Shown here one piece after another: positions 11,301 to 23,767 of a DNA stretch of 64,000 bases (its first letter is position 1; each line of letters starts with the position of its first letter). A program made the translations under genes and the position numbers. The notes under the pieces are model-generated. The model saw only the letters and a list, made by a program, of their open reading frames with translations, was not told where the DNA came from and made no database searches. This DNA comes from Beverwykella pulmonaria (lineage: Eukaryota > Ascomycota > Dothideomycetes > Pleosporales > Melanommataceae): NCBI GenBank assembly GCA_001599595.1, contig BCHH01000009.1, positions 1,924,503 through 1,988,502 of the forward strand, in the 5' to 3' direction.

Positions 11301-12819
11301 ATGTCTGACTCACCGCTCCCGGGCAGCTCCAAGGGCAAGCTCAACGGCGCGGGAAAGGCGCTCACAACCCAAGACCTCGATGGCCACGATCTCCCGCCTT
11401 CGCCGGCGCCGAGCACACCTCGCAATGGCAGGAAGTATGCCCTCATGACGGAGCTGGTGTACACGGAGAGCAACGACCAGTTCAATGCCAGCTCTGTGCC
11501 CATCTACCAGGTATACACCACGTCCTTGCTACATGGCCCCGTTTATTTTCACCCTACGAGAGAGACACGGAAGCTGACCCCACACAGTCCGCCACTTTCA
11601 AGCAGAACTCGGCCACGGGCGGCGACCAGGAGTATGACTACACGCGCTCCGGCAACCCCACGCGCACACACCTCGAACGACATCTTGCCAAGATTATGAA
11701 CGCGAACCGCGCGCTCGTCGTGTCCTCCGGCATGGGCGCTCTTGACGTCATCACCCGACTCCTTCGACCCGGCGACGAAGTAGTAACAGGAGATGATCTG
11801 TACGGAGGAACCAACAGACTGCTGAAGTACCTCTCTACACATGGCGGCATTGTCGTCCACCACATCGACACCACACACCCGGAGACGGTGCGAGGGGTCG
11901 TCAACAGCAAGACAGCCCTGGTGCTGCTCGAAACGCCCACAAACCCGCTGATCAAGATCTGCGATATCCCCGCCATTGCCACCATCGTGCACAATGTGAA
12001 CCCCACCGCTATTGTTGCCGTCGACAATACAATGCTCTCGCCGCTGCTCCAGAACCCGCTCGACCTCGGTGCTGACATCGTGTACGAGTCCGGAACGAAA
12101 TACCTCTCTGGACACCACGATTTGATGGCAGGCGTAATCGCCGTCAACGACAATGCTATCGGTGAGAGGCTGTTCTTCACCATCAACGCGTCTGGATGTG
12201 GTCTCTCCCCCTTCGACTCGTGGCTTCTCCTCAGGGGCGTAAAAACACTCGGCGTGCGCATGGAGAAGCAGCAAGCCAATGCCCAGCGCATCGCCGAATA
12301 CCTCGAATCTCACGGCTTCAAAGTCCGCTACCCAGGGCTGAAGTCGCATCCCCAGTACGACCTGCACTGGAGCATGGCCCGCGGCGCTGGCGCCGTGCTC
12401 TCGTTCGAGACTGGCGATGTACATGTATCAGAGCGCATTGTCGAATCCGCGAGGCTGTGGGCCATCTCCGTCAGCTTTGGATGTGTGAACTCGCTGATCA
12501 GCATGCCTTGCCGTATGAGCCATGCTAGCATCGACGAAAAGACGAGGCGGGAGAGGAATATGCCAGAGGATATCATCAGGCTGTGTGTCGGCATTGAAGA
12601 TCCTGAGGATTTGATCGATGATTTGAGTCGAGCTGTAAGTCACTTTGCAAACTCGAGATCCAGACCCTCGAAACTCCTATACTGACTTCACCTCAGCTCG
12701 TCCAAGCCGGCGCCGTGAATATCACTCCCGACGGCTTCCGCGCTCTAGACGCCAGCCAAACCCTGAGCGACGAGTCGTCCGATGAGAACACAAAGGCTAT
12801 TCCCACGCCCTCGGAGTAG
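11301..12819 (+). CDS. metG: Cystathionine beta-lyase, PLP-dependent
   Basis: Three exons (11301-11510, 11588-12634, 12697-12819), all joined in phase 0, give 459 residues. This is a fold-type I PLP enzyme of the Cys/Met-metabolism family: YDYTRSGNPTRTHLE near the start, ALVVSSGMGALDVITRLL, ETPTNPLIKICDI, AVDNTMLSPLLQNPL, and the cofactor lysine K241 in SGTKYLSGHHDLMAG. The C-terminal SFGCVNSLISMPCRMSHASI loop and IRLCVGIEDPEDLIDDL close the fold. It should cleave cystathionine to homocysteine, pyruvate and ammonia in methionine synthesis. The family also holds cystathionine gamma-lyases and gamma-synthases; overall similarity to fungal MetG/Str3 makes beta-lyase the best call. The N-terminus (about 45 residues) is a low-complexity extension. 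Confidence 0.9.
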
Positions 12820-14461
12820 ACCTTTCTACCAAAACCCAGTCACCTCTGCCATGCCAAGTCACAGGCATGATAACGTGATATATTTCCTCCTTCTCGTGCG
12901 CTAGGGATAGAACCTTCGCTTCGTACACTTTCTCTGACCCAGTCACCTCTGTCACTCCTGTCTATTTCTGTGTAGAAGGGGTGTTAACGTGATAACTTTA
13001 TTTGTTGTGCTTGGTGTAGTCGAGGCCGGAGCAGGAGTTGGGCACGGGCACTGTTATAGTCAGTCTTTGCGTTGGTGCTGGTGCAAAAATGTGCCTTGTA
13101 GGGGCTACGATCTCTTTGATAGTTGAGCAAGTAGACACTACAGTGAAACCTCGATATGGATTATTGCCTAGATTCTTGGGTCATGTGCTGCGCTTTCTGT
13201 ACACTCCTTTCTGCACCCCATCCACCAAACAGTGATGAAAATGTTGTCGGTACGCTACGAAGTACCCCACCTCCTTCCCATTAATCTCTCCAATGTTGAA
13301 GGGAGAGGTCTTTCTGAGATCTATATTCGAAAGAGCTGTGCAGGGTGCAACTGATCAGACCTGTTTTTGCTCTTCGCTTGAGATCGCTTGGAAGTACTGT
13401 TTGCTGTACACGCTCGCTGGAAGATGGACAAGAACCTGTGCCATTATCACTGAGCACATAATTCAACGCCGCAGTTCTCTGAGCATCTTTCAGGGATATA
13501 ACTCTTCCCGCTGTTTACGGCAGAGTCCAGTAGAGCTGAGTTGATCTTTGTACCCTAGCTCCGAGCTGGCATTGCTCGAGGGGGCGGCTGCTTTCAGCTT
13601 AGGAACGCACATACGCCAGTAGTAAAGTGAAGCACATATGAAGAGCGCTGAGGACAAAATTTACCAGCCAGCCACCTGGGGGACACGAACCGACACTATC
13701 CTCCCTTCGGAGCAAGATGAAGGGCGACAACTACAGCTCTTCCGAGTTATGACCGTAGATTGCCCGCTTCGTGAAGAGTAAACTGCGGTTCAGCACTTCG
13801 CTATTGTCTTGTGCAATAGCTCTTTGGAGCCAATACTAGAGCCATTCGGAGCTCCCAAGTCCCGACGTTGGATACATATCTGTTGGCGAAGTCTGCTTAT
13901 TGTACGGTACCAGGCGCTGCCCCTCCCATATAACTGCTCCTTGGCATTTCTTGTCGAGAAACTCGCATGAGCAACCAGTCCACGATCCATGGGTGCGACG
14001 AGACGTAGTGTCGAGGGAGAGTTTGGTACAGTACATGTCGGTTGTAAATCGGGGTTTCGGCACTGTGATGCTGCCCGTGACAACGCGCCAAGCGAGTCAT
14101 GCTAGGGAGCAGAGATGTGCGCTTCGAATAATACATAAGTGAGGGACTTCCCAAACATCAAGCGAATATCTACATTGCCAGCGATTCCAACATCGAACTT
14201 CGGGATTGAGGAACCTGCGGTGAACGACGAGTGGGGCGCTCAATCCCCGGAGCCCGAGTCAATTGTCAGACGAAACCCACCTCATATGCATCTGCGGCTC
14301 TGAAACTCAGACGCACGAATGCACATTGCGACGACTGCGGCCGGCTCGTACATGCTATCCCGGACGACACCTGTCAACCTTCTGTCTACTTGCGGATATC
14401 TATAACGCCGCCGCCTCTTTAGCCGCTCAAACGCTCAGCCCTGCGCAAATCAACCACCGCC
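12820..14461. other. Intergenic region, no gene seen
   Basis: About 1.6 kb between two plus-strand genes. Short overlapping frames occur on both strands around 13800-14150, but none shows protein-like composition or a recognisable motif. The sequence GGACACGAACC at 13682 resembles a tRNA T-arm on the minus strand but fails on inspection. No clear repeat. Confidence 0.5.
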
Positions 14462-15403
14462 ATGGCGCAATTCTTTGATCTGCCACGCGAGCTACGGGAC
14501 ATGATTTACCAAGAGATGATCACGGCGGAGCGTCCGGTGCCGACTCTGGCGGGCGCGCAGTGGCTGTTTCGGTTCAGGAGGGTGTTTGAACCGCAGAGCA
14601 GCCTCCGAGGCGAGTATGGCTGCGCGTACTCTCTTGAAAGACCGCCGAGCACGTGTGCGAACCTCCTCTCATGCAACCGCCAGATCTTCAACGAGATGAG
14701 CGAGACGATCTGGCGTGCGAGGAGAAAGGGTCTGGTCAAGGTCAAGCTCGACTGCATCGCCGAGGATGAAAGCTTCCACTACTTCACGTGGCTGGCCATA
14801 CCGCTTGTGAAGACCAGCACCAACCCGCCAGCGGAGAAGTCGAGCATCATGCCAGCTTGGGCCAATGGCATGCTGAGGAGATACAGCGGCTGTCTCCAAC
14901 GCTCGACGACGCTCATCAGCCAACTGTGGATCGACGTCCGGCTTGTGGGTGATCGGTCAGGGAAGTTCTTCCGCAACAGCAGCCCACCAGACCGCACATC
15001 GTGGGCCATCTGCGCGGCCCTTAAGCGCATCTTCGAGAAGGGGCCAGACTTCGCCAGCCTCAAAGATGCGGGGGACGAGACAACCATCGACGAGCTGGTC
15101 CTCAACGTGGTCTCGCCGCCCAATGTCCCAAAGGAGAAGTATCTGGCCGAGGATTATGCCACCGATGGGCTAATGGGCGGGCTAGTGCATCCGCGGACGG
15201 TTGCGCGAGAATTGGTGAATGTGTGGCAAAAGATATGGTCAGGCGAGGACTTCAAGGGCATCTTCTATCACATCCTGCTGGAACGGATCAAAAGAGTGCG
15301 CATATGCGTCGATGGCGAGACGTGGAGCACCCGGGAATTACGGCTGGAACTGGAAAGAGGGCAGGCGGAGCGGCAGAGAATAGCTGCTCGTGTGGGCTGG
15401 TGA
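14462..15403 (+). CDS. F-box-like hypothetical protein
   Basis: Single exon of 313 residues. It opens with FFDLPRELRDMIYQEMI, the F-box-like N-terminal helix that starts a large expanded group of fungal proteins, followed by an ANLLSCNRQIFNEMSETIWR segment, which is the usual second conserved element ('hxxxCRQIxxExxxxxW'). The rest is mixed alpha/beta in character with no catalytic motif, and it ends in an Arg/Glu-rich helix. Members are presumed adaptors for SCF ubiquitin ligases, but for most this is untested. The ATG at 14462 sits in a good context (CCGCCATGG). The neighbours give no functional clue. Confidence 0.7.
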   Translation: MAQFFDLPRELRDMIYQEMITAERPVPTLAGAQWLFRFRRVFEPQSSLRGEYGCAYSLERPPSTCANLLSCNRQIFNEMSETIWRARRKGLVKVKLDCIAEDESFHYFTWLAIPLVKTSTNPPAEKSSIMPAWANGMLRRYSGCLQRSTTLISQLWIDVRLVGDRSGKFFRNSSPPDRTSWAICAALKRIFEKGPDFASLKDAGDETTIDELVLNVVSPPNVPKEKYLAEDYATDGLMGGLVHPRTVARELVNVWQKIWSGEDFKGIFYHILLERIKRVRICVDGETWSTRELRLELERGQAERQRIAARVGW

Positions 15404-16327
15404 ATATGCATGCATGCATGCCAACTACAAGTCCGATGTTCACCGGTTGCGTACTCGGCTCTCGTGAGATCCTAGAATTCGATATCCCCCGAGTGCTAAA
15501 CTCGAGGCGTTGTTGTCGAGCGTTGTCCCCGAAGTAGATGCCGCGCGCCGCTCATTTGCTGCACTCGGCAGGGGCGCTCGGCGCCGGCTCGCTACGCACG
15601 AGGCTTCGCCGTTACTAATTCGTGCACCCTTGTTCTCTCCACCACTGGGAGCACCATCGCTCATTCTTCCACTGCACCCTTCATGCACCCTTCTACAGCG
15701 CCCTGCTGATGAGACGTACGGATGAGATAAGGTGCGCAGGATAGGCGTCAAAAGCTACTGCAGTCCTAAGTGAATACAGCTAATGGGCACAGCTGGGGGC
15801 TAAAAATGTACTTTTCCCGCCCCCATGCCGCTGTCACGCTTACTGGCCAGCATCGCTCTTATTTCCATCCCCTACAGGGCGGGCTTGGCAGGCGCTGTTG
15901 TTTGATGAAACATGTCTCCGCGTCAAGCCCTTGCTGCTTCACGACCCGTCAATTCGTCGCCTGTGGAGCCCTGCTCGCCGCAATTGGCCTCTTCTGACGC
16001 CTCCTTCAGGGGCCGCTGAACGCAGGGGCCGTATGGGTGCACCGTTGGATTCTTCACGCGAGCACGTCTGACAGCCTACAACACGGGGCCCGCGTTGGGG
16101 CCTGCATTATGAAAATCTTTCCAATTGCTATATGTACGCTGTGCCCGTTCCCTTCTCTTGTCTCATATCCTCTCAGTCGCTTTTGTGCTGTGTCTCTCCT
16201 TTTTGCTTTTCATCTCTCTCTCAGAACTCCAACTTCAGTCTCAATTCCGGTTCCTCGAACCACCTTCGCGCTTCACACACACACACACTGCTGGGCAGTT
16301 TGCTTATTCTAATCTGAGCCGGCCACC
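15404..16327. other. Intergenic, 5' region of the bestrophin gene
   Basis: Contains an (ATGC)n microsatellite directly after the upstream stop (15407-15421) and a (CA)8 run at 16274-16289 in the probable leader of the next gene. A pyrimidine-rich tract covers 16140-16260. No gene seen. Confidence 0.5.
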
Positions 16328-17868
16328 ATGGCGTCCGTGTCTTCCACTAACAAAACTCTCCGGCCTCAAGAGATTGAGGTCCCTTCGAAAGCAGATAACC
16401 AGCGAATTGATCCAAGTCTCCTGTCGCCTGTATCATGGCGCGGAGCCGGTCCTCGTCCTACTGCTTCCCGGCACAATACCACGGGGAGCGTCGACATGGA
16501 GGACTACTTTGTTGGGCCGCGAGACATGAACAAGCACTCCAAATGGCCCTTCTTCATGCGAATGCACGGTTCCGTGCTCCCCAAGATGGTGCTGCCATTG
16601 GTGGTGGTAGCATTGTGGTCCACTCTCATCACCTGTCTCTCTGTATACGTGTACGAGCTCAAGATCAGCAATCTGCTTCTCACAGTTCTCGGTTTTGTCG
16701 TCGGTCTCGCCATTTCCTTCCGGACATCCACTGCATATGAACGCTACGCTGAGGGACGTAAGTACTGGTCTCAAATGCTTCTCGTAGGCCAGAATCTAGC
16801 CCGCACAATCTGGATCCATGCCGCTGAACGCGAGGGCGAGGTTGGCAAGCAGGATCTGCTCGCTAAGCTGTAAGCTCATTTTCCGCTTCCAGTGCTCTTT
16901 ATAAAGTCTAACACAAGAATAGCTCTGCCATGAATCTGATCGTAGCCTATGCCTGTGCCGTAAAGCACAAGCTCCGCTTCGAGCCCGGAATCGAGTATGA
17001 AAACCTCAAGGAGCGAATCGAGTACCTTGATACCTTTGCCAAAGCTGCTGATGCCGAAATTCCCGAACGGAAGAAATACGGAAAGATGAAGGCCATGGGA
17101 GAATACTTGGGCGTCACCTTTGCAGAGTCCAACCCTCGCAAGAGGATCAAGCGTTCCAAGAAGCCACTCGGCAACTTGCCTCTGGAGATCCTGAACCACC
17201 TTTCTTCCTATGTCGACAGCATCATCACCAACGAGACGTTGAAGGTCGGTCTCTACCAAAATCAAGCCAGTAAGTTTCACTTCAACCACTATATTCTGTG
17301 CTACAATCGCTAACGTTCTCTAGTCACCATGGTAGTCCAACTCAACGAAGTTCTCATCGGCACCGAGCGCGTCCTCCAAACCCCTCTGCCTGTCGCCTAC
17401 TCCATCGCCATCTCGCAAATCACCTGGGTCTATGTCATGATGTTGCCATTTCAACTCTGGGAGAACCTCCGCTGGGTCACCATCCCCGGCTGCATCTTCG
17501 CCGCCTACATCATTTTGGGCATCGCCGCCATCGGCCGCGAAATTGAAAACCCCTTCGGCATGGACGTCAACGACCTGCCCCTCGAAGCTTATTGTGAAGA
17601 ACTCGAAATGGACATCGACACGATTACTTCGAACCCCGCCCCCAAGCCGGCCGAGTTCATGCTCAATCTGCAGAACATGCCGCTTTGGCCCCTTAGCAAC
17701 AAGAGCTTTGAGAGCTGGCAGAGGAGGAGCAAGCAGGACATTCGCGATGCGTTGATGACGAAGACGAAGGCCGATATGGTCGTCAGGAGGAGCTTCAATC
17801 CGCAGAGAGCCAATGATGATGATGAGAAACATCATGCGGCTGTTACGCAGCAGCAGCAGGAACCTTAG
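16328..17868 (+). CDS. Bestrophin/UPF0187-type anion channel
   Basis: Three exons (16328-16869, 16923-17269, 17324-17868) give 477 residues. After a hydrophilic N-terminus of about 95 residues come membrane segments at LPLVVVALWSTLITCLSVYV and LLLTVLGFVVGLAISFR, then STAYERYAEGRKYW, a hallmark of the bestrophin, RFP-TM family. A charged cytosolic stretch follows, then MVVQLNEVLIGTERVLQTPLP and two more membrane segments, ending in REIENPFGMDVNDLPL, another family signature. The C-terminus is hydrophilic with a Gln run. Bestrophins form pentameric chloride channels; fungal members are largely uncharacterised and may be plasma-membrane or vacuolar. All splice sites fit consensus. Confidence 0.88.
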
Positions 17869-18617
17869 ATGTTGCTTGTTATTTGCTCTCGTGTCTGGAG
17901 ACTTGAGTTAAATTGATCGATTACCCTTGGATGGGACGGCACGGCATAGCATAGCGCGGTTTTTCTTAGGGTGTACAGTACACAGCGTGTTTCGGCTTCT
18001 GGAGTCGTAGCAAGAAATTTTTGTTATACCACGGTTTGGTTCTTGTAATATGGACTGCCACCAACTAGACTTAAAAAGTTCAATGGGATTTTCTTCATAC
18101 ATTTCACCCTCATTTCATGTTCTGCCAGTCTTTTTTTAATTTGAAGTCTGTGTGCAAGGGGACAGCATAGCTTGTGTTGCGCAATTTGTAATGGATTTTA
18201 GACCATAGACGAGAGCTCGGAAGCATAGGTCGTCAGTCCAATTTTGAATCGAGGATAAGGAGAGTCTGCTACCATAATGGCTTAGGCTTGGGCATTCGGT
18301 TGCTTCACAGGCCAATGACTTTGTTGGGCATTTTTCAGTATCCATGTTAGCGGAATATGTCGTTTCCTTAGGAGCAGAAGTTGTGTTTGCTTTCAGATAT
18401 AAGGGCGCTAGCATCCCCGTGCAGCCTGTGCACGCCTGTGTTGTGGGAATCGCCCGATTAGGAAATCCTCGTGATTCTCAGACTACTCGGGCGCTTGAGT
18501 AGGAGCGACGCTGAGGCTCGTAGCGAGGCGACTGCTTGCGCTGTTCTGAGTCAACCACCAAAACACTTACCATTTTAATTGCGAGAACTTTTGCAACAGC
18601 CACCGCGCAACCCCGCC
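17869..18617. other. Intergenic region
   Basis: This AT-richer stretch follows the bestrophin gene. Frames on the minus strand (18136-18414) are not protein-like. No repeat or RNA gene seen. Confidence 0.45.
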
Positions 18618-19446
18618 ATGTCTCCAGACAAGAAGCAGTTCGTGCAAGTCCATCAAGTTATCGCTCTCTTCAAAGAGATCCAGGCCGGAAGGCATATCGA
18701 CCGACACCCGTGGACAGAGTTTCAGCTTGCAGAAGGAGATTATGACGAGCTAGAGCGTGAGCTTAAGCGAGACGAAGTGCTCTTAGGATACGTCGACGAT
18801 AAGATACGGTGCGTTGTAGAAAAATGGTACAGGTACTAACTATAGAGATGTGGTAGGTACGATTATAGCAGAAGAAGTGATCGTCTTGTCGTTCGCATGC
18901 CTTCATCTGTACACGATATTGAATACGGCATAAAAGGGACACGCAATGCGACGTTGTCAACGTGGCGAACAAAGCTATTCCATACTCCTAATGGAGACGA
19001 ACTACACGTTGTTCATGAAGCTGCAGATGAGGTATGCTATTTTATTGAACTTTGTTGCTTTACGACATCTAACAGTGCTATTAGATATTCCGTGATGATG
19101 AAGGAAACCCTACGGATTATCCAGGTTTGCAGCTGCCTGTGAGGTAATAGTACAGAAAGAGATTGGAAACGAGGGTCAAGAATTGGTAATATCCACTCAA
19201 CAGCTTTGCGAATTTCTTACTGCAGCGGAGGCCATGGTACGCAAGGAATCGCTTATCAAGAATCCAGTCCGTCCTGGACTCGTGAAAAGGCGGCTACCAG
19301 AGACACCTCCAGAAGAGATTGTGTCTGATGATGAAGCGAGATACGCCGAGCAAGATGAAAGAGTGGAGAACCGTATGTCGGATAATGACCGTACATATGC
19401 GAAACTTGCTGATGAGATTGTACTCGATGGCAGCGGCTTACCTTGA
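18618..19446 (+). pseudogene. Truncated and frameshifted gene of an expanded fungal family
   Basis: Exons 18618-18808, 18857-19031 and one from 19086 read MSPDKKQFVQVHQVIALFKE, then a long Asp/Glu-rich helix, DDKIRYDY, RLVVRMPSSVHD, and then directly IEYGIKGTRNATLSTWRT, HTPNGDELHVVHEAADE, IFRDDEGNPTDYPGLQLP. As I recall this multicopy fungal family, 100 or more residues, including a PD-(D/E)XK-like core, normally separate the RMPSxVH motif from the xIxYxxKxxxATLSxWR motif; here the two abut, as if the core had been deleted in frame. After PGLQLP the frame ends at TAA (19144), but the next frame continues at once with CEVIVQKEIGNEGQE and TQQLCEFLTAAEAM up to 19446, so a one-base frameshift near 19135 is likely. 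Family assignment is from memory. Confidence 0.5.
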
Positions 19447-22400
19447 ACACAGGGATTGAGCCTTCGTCGACTAGGGACGCGGAATATGCGTGTATGAGCT
19501 TAGCGTCTGCGTCCGAGCCTTATCGTCTAGAGCCGACAGATCAGAAACCTGAAGTTGAAGAAGTACCTATGACGAAGCATCGGACATTTTCCGGATGACT
19601 CACTAGGACTCCATTCAACCCCTCTAAATTTCGTCACAGGATTAACATAGACCAGCAAGACGAGCATCATACTCAAGGCTCTGGGCCAAAAGGGAAGACG
19701 GGAAACTATATGGCGCGCTTTTTGGATGGCTTGTCGAGATAGGACCTAGATTCATTCTCTGCACTCTCTGGAAATTGGGCTCACGCTCACATAAACTTGG
19801 GTTTCCTTTCAAACTTGCATCAGCAAAGGGATATATCGGAGTTCTGCGCTGAAACGTCTGAGCAAGCCCACTCATGCTATGTCCACTGGTCTGAAAACCT
19901 ACTTTAGCAGCACGAAGAATGGGATTGGAATTATAGTTATACTATTCAAATGTGCTAATGATTTCTTGAAACCGAAGTCAAACTTCCAACATTAAAGAGC
20001 ATGCTGTGTTCGCCGGATTCAGAATATATTTACACTTTAGCGAAAACTGTACAGATGTTGGATCTACAATCTTTATTCTCCACACACCCTCACAGGCAGG
20101 TGTGACATGAGCTGTTGTCTCTCTCATATTTCACAACCGCAACATTCACGTTTCGGAGCTTTTGACTCAAATCATAGCTAAGATAGGTTTATAGCATGTT
20201 TGGCGGAGCAAAAATCTTCCCAAAAAGAAAGTGTGGAATTTGGTATTGCTCTACAAAAAATCACTTACAGGTCATCGTATGTGTCAGCTTGACTATAGAT
20301 ATACCACCCACGGTGTCCGATAGCAGTGAAAATGAAAAAACCAATTGAGTTAACTCATAAAACCATACATTATATCAGAATCAGAAGCATCTAGGCTTAT
20401 GCTGTTTCTCTCCCTCCACTTTCTCGGGAAATTTGTACCTGAAAAGAGAGCTTCAGAAACTATATGGTTTGGGTGCAATCGGCGTCGCCAACAGAATTGA
20501 TTCGAGAAATAGTGCATAAAGCATAAATGACGCTATGCAATGGATTTGGAGACTTACAGGTCTTCGCTTACTAGTCTAAGAAGCTCTAGGATAGATTGTA
20601 AGTGCACCCTGCCTGTCTCATCCTTGCATTAGAAATAAGAAGGCGGCCCTGTGAGTAGAAAACCAAGATTCTGATAATATGGAACTTCCGCTCGTGTATG
20701 TGTATAATTACCATCAGAATATCGGATTAAAATGGACAGAGCTGAACTAGATGCTGCGTTGAGCACTTCCCCAAAAACGGAGGTATAAAATCTCCCACCC
20801 TCTCCTCTCCATTCCTCCATCATACGCTTCACGAGTACTCCAGGAGTTGCAACTAAATTTTACTGAATGTGTACTTGATGGTATTTGCCACCAAAATTTA
20901 TTTCATGCATGCCTTTATGGCAAAACGCAGAAGGTGAGTGAACTCGAAGTCCGAGAGCCGAACAATTTATGGGAACAGAAGGCTCATAGGGCTACAAATG
21001 TGCAGATTTCTTATTCAATTGATTAAAGGCTAAAAAAAGGGTTGAACGTTTCGGTTATGGAAGCTGGAGCTTTTCTTAAAAATGGGCGCAAGCAAAATTG
21101 GACCAAGACACTGAAACAATTGCACAGTTGAGCCGTAGTGTGGTTTCCCTCTGCCTACAAGCACTACAGAACAACCATGAGAGGCTGCAGAGGGTTTCAA
21201 ACTACAGAAGTGGCGACCGGAACACCAAAACAACCCCTTCCAATGTGTATGTCTAGCCGCAAAGTTAAGAGGGACCCAAGTCATGAGAACTTGCAAAAAT
21301 AGAGAGAAGAAAAATGACCATATTAAAACCCCGGATTCTATTCTCATACTCGGGGTAATCGTCCGCGATACGCTTCTCTGCTCGCTTCTTATTCATCTGT
21401 TTCATGATCCGGGGTGCAAAAGCGCGAGCCCTACGGTGGACAACAGATGATGGCAGCCTCGGAGCCCCTAATCCCAGAAACACACCTGTTCCTCTCCCTG
21501 CATGGGCCATCTTCACCCCATAGAACAGTCAGACAGTAGTGCGAAGTGCCGTGATTGACTTGCGGGGAATAGTGCTCTGCCAAGTGGAAAGCAGTGCTCA
21601 TCCGCATACGTGAAAGTGATCCCGCTTGCCCACGTCAAACGAGGAAGGCATATAGGAAGACAGTGAGTTCGGATAGGCAACATATGCATGAACGGAGCAC
21701 GACGACAACAACAAGCATATCACCCATAAAGGCCAACATATGAGCAGAGCAGGTTCTTGTCATTACACGTCAACTATCTTCAATCCTCCAATCCTCCACA
21801 GCCCATTCATATATCTACATGCCACCTCACATCCTCGAACCCCGACCGAGTCACCGTACTTCACATCGCCAGCAGCTAGGACTGGGTTTCTGATTAAGGC
21901 ACAAGGCCACAGCGGCGGCTCCCCGTTGGTTCTCTCCGTTCCCGGCTCCTAGCTGCAGCCCTATTGCAGGTCACTACGCTCGCGGAATGCCACCCAGGTG
22001 TCCCCCCAGACCTCTGAATCGCCGGTCAAGCCGGGTTCCCAGTTAAGGCACAAGGCCACAGGGTGAAAGGATCTGAGCGGCAGGCGAGGGGACGGCGATG
22101 GCGGCAGCTAGGTTAAGGTGGAACTTCGGCTAAAAAGGCAAGATATATGTATGGGCAAGGGGGGACAAGAACCTGATCTGGAGCGGTTTAGTGGCGATGG
22201 CAAAGAGGAGAGGCAGAGGACTTACGCTTGAGTCCTCCTAGCAGGCGTTACCGATGTGCTTGATTGGCGTGTCGGCAATGCGTAGCGTGAGTGTATTGAA
22301 TGGATGTGGTGTGTTGGATGTCGCCGAAAAGTGCTGTTCATGTGCTGTGAAGAAGTTCAAGACGTATTGACTCGACTGTTGCGATTGTGGTCGGATCGAC

Positions 22401-23767
22401 TTAGTGTATGCGTCTTTGCCCAGTCAATCAAGATCAGTGAAAATAAACGAGTGAGACTCACTTGTGAAGGCATTGCTATCCAGCCACCATGTGTGAGCTG
22501 GGTGGCGCGGCGGAGTTCAGCGAAGCAACGTCGGTGTCGACTGCGAGTGTGCGACTGACCAAAGTCAGCACAAGGGGGAGGAGCAGACTAATTGCATACT
22601 TGTTGTTCAATCTGACACAGTGCCATTATCTGAGCCGCTGGCAGTGAGAGAGACAGGCAGGCAGATGACAGGAGATGGTTGATCGTAGTCGTGACTGAGC
22701 GAGGCTATGATGCTGGTCAAGGTGGATAATGGTATATGAGATCGGTATGTGGTATAAGAAGAAATGTGAAATTGGGATGAGCCATGAGTCTCGAAGGTGA
22801 GTGGAGTGGAGTGGAGTGGAGATGCTTGTGTCTGTCTGAGGGCGAGGGGAGGCATCCTTATATATCCCATCGGGCGCGTCCTCGCCTTCCGTTACGTTAT
22901 CACGCAAACGGCAGAAATTGACGCTAGGAGGGTCATACGACCCGCTCGTGGGGCTCAAGGACGGACCGCTTCCAGAGTTTTGGTGGGCGGTGGACAGTGC
23001 CTCATACATTGTGTTAGTGTTTGGGCCTCAAGCTTGGCAGAGGTAAGAGCCGCGGAAAGCCAATGGAGCGTTGCCGCCTGAGACTATACCGAGATAGGTG
23101 GGGAGGAGTCATACGGCCGGAGGGGTACCGTGAGGGTGAGTGAGCGAGTACGTTGGAGAGGGGAGGTACGGCCAATTGAGAAGTGAAGGTGAGGGCGAGA
23201 TGTAACACAACCACTGGAACCACCGAAAACTCAGTTGGTCATCTTACCCAAATCCTCTGGAAGGAGACTACTAAGGTTGGCCGGTGAGTCAAAGCTGTGA
23301 GCGGCCTCTTTAGATAGGTTGACGTCCCTGTCACGTCCGGCGCGGGTATGAGCAACCCATATCCTCGCTCCGTGAAGGCACAGATTGTGGGTTCCAACAG
23401 TATGTCGAAAGGATTATATTGGCTTAACGCTTCCCTGTTGCCTGCCTCAGTAAAGGCAACATGCTGCAAGATCTGTGACTTAACAGCTGTGGAAACGTGC
23501 GGTAGCCATGAGAAGCTACCTCTTTCCATTGGACAGGGTCTGCCAAATCACGAACATTACCCATTTCCTCCTTATCCCTTAGTCACTGAGGCTTTGTATT
23601 CAAACCCAATTGCCAACCACCTCCTGTACCATACCTTCACACTGCTAGTCTCACTCACGAGTCTCTCTGTCCCTCGGTTCACTACTTCCTGACCTTACGA
23701 ATTTCCCGATCAATAAACCACCCTCAACCCCTTCCCGTCACTAACCACATCGTCCAACACCTATACC
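19447..23767. other. 4.3 kb gene-poor region
   Basis: The longest stretch without a convincing gene in the left two thirds of the window. 19,600-21,050 is AT-rich with many stops in all frames. One minus-strand frame (21265-21516, 83 codons, with RAFAPRIMKQMNKKRAEKR) looks somewhat protein-like but has no partner exons I can define. A 19-bp direct repeat lies at 21894 and 22043, and a (GTGGA)4 run at 22801-22820. It could be a decayed region or hold a non-coding transcript or long promoter; I cannot tell which. Confidence 0.4.
21894..22061 (+). repeat. Pair of 19-bp direct repeats
   Basis: TTAAGGCACAAGGCCACAG occurs exactly at 21894-21912 and again at 22043-22061. A looser match (GGGTTTCTGA versus GGGTTCCCAG) precedes both copies, so the repeated unit may be about 30 bp. 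No terminal inverted repeat or target-site duplication was found, so I do not call it a transposon. Confidence 0.6.

Noticed and set aside
11549..12424. 291-codon minus-strand frame
   Set aside because: Antisense shadow of cystathionine beta-lyase.
13675..13700. tRNA T-arm-like sequence on the minus strand (GGTTCGTGTCC)
   Set aside because: The invariant A of the T loop is T, and no acceptor or D-arm pairing could be found around it.
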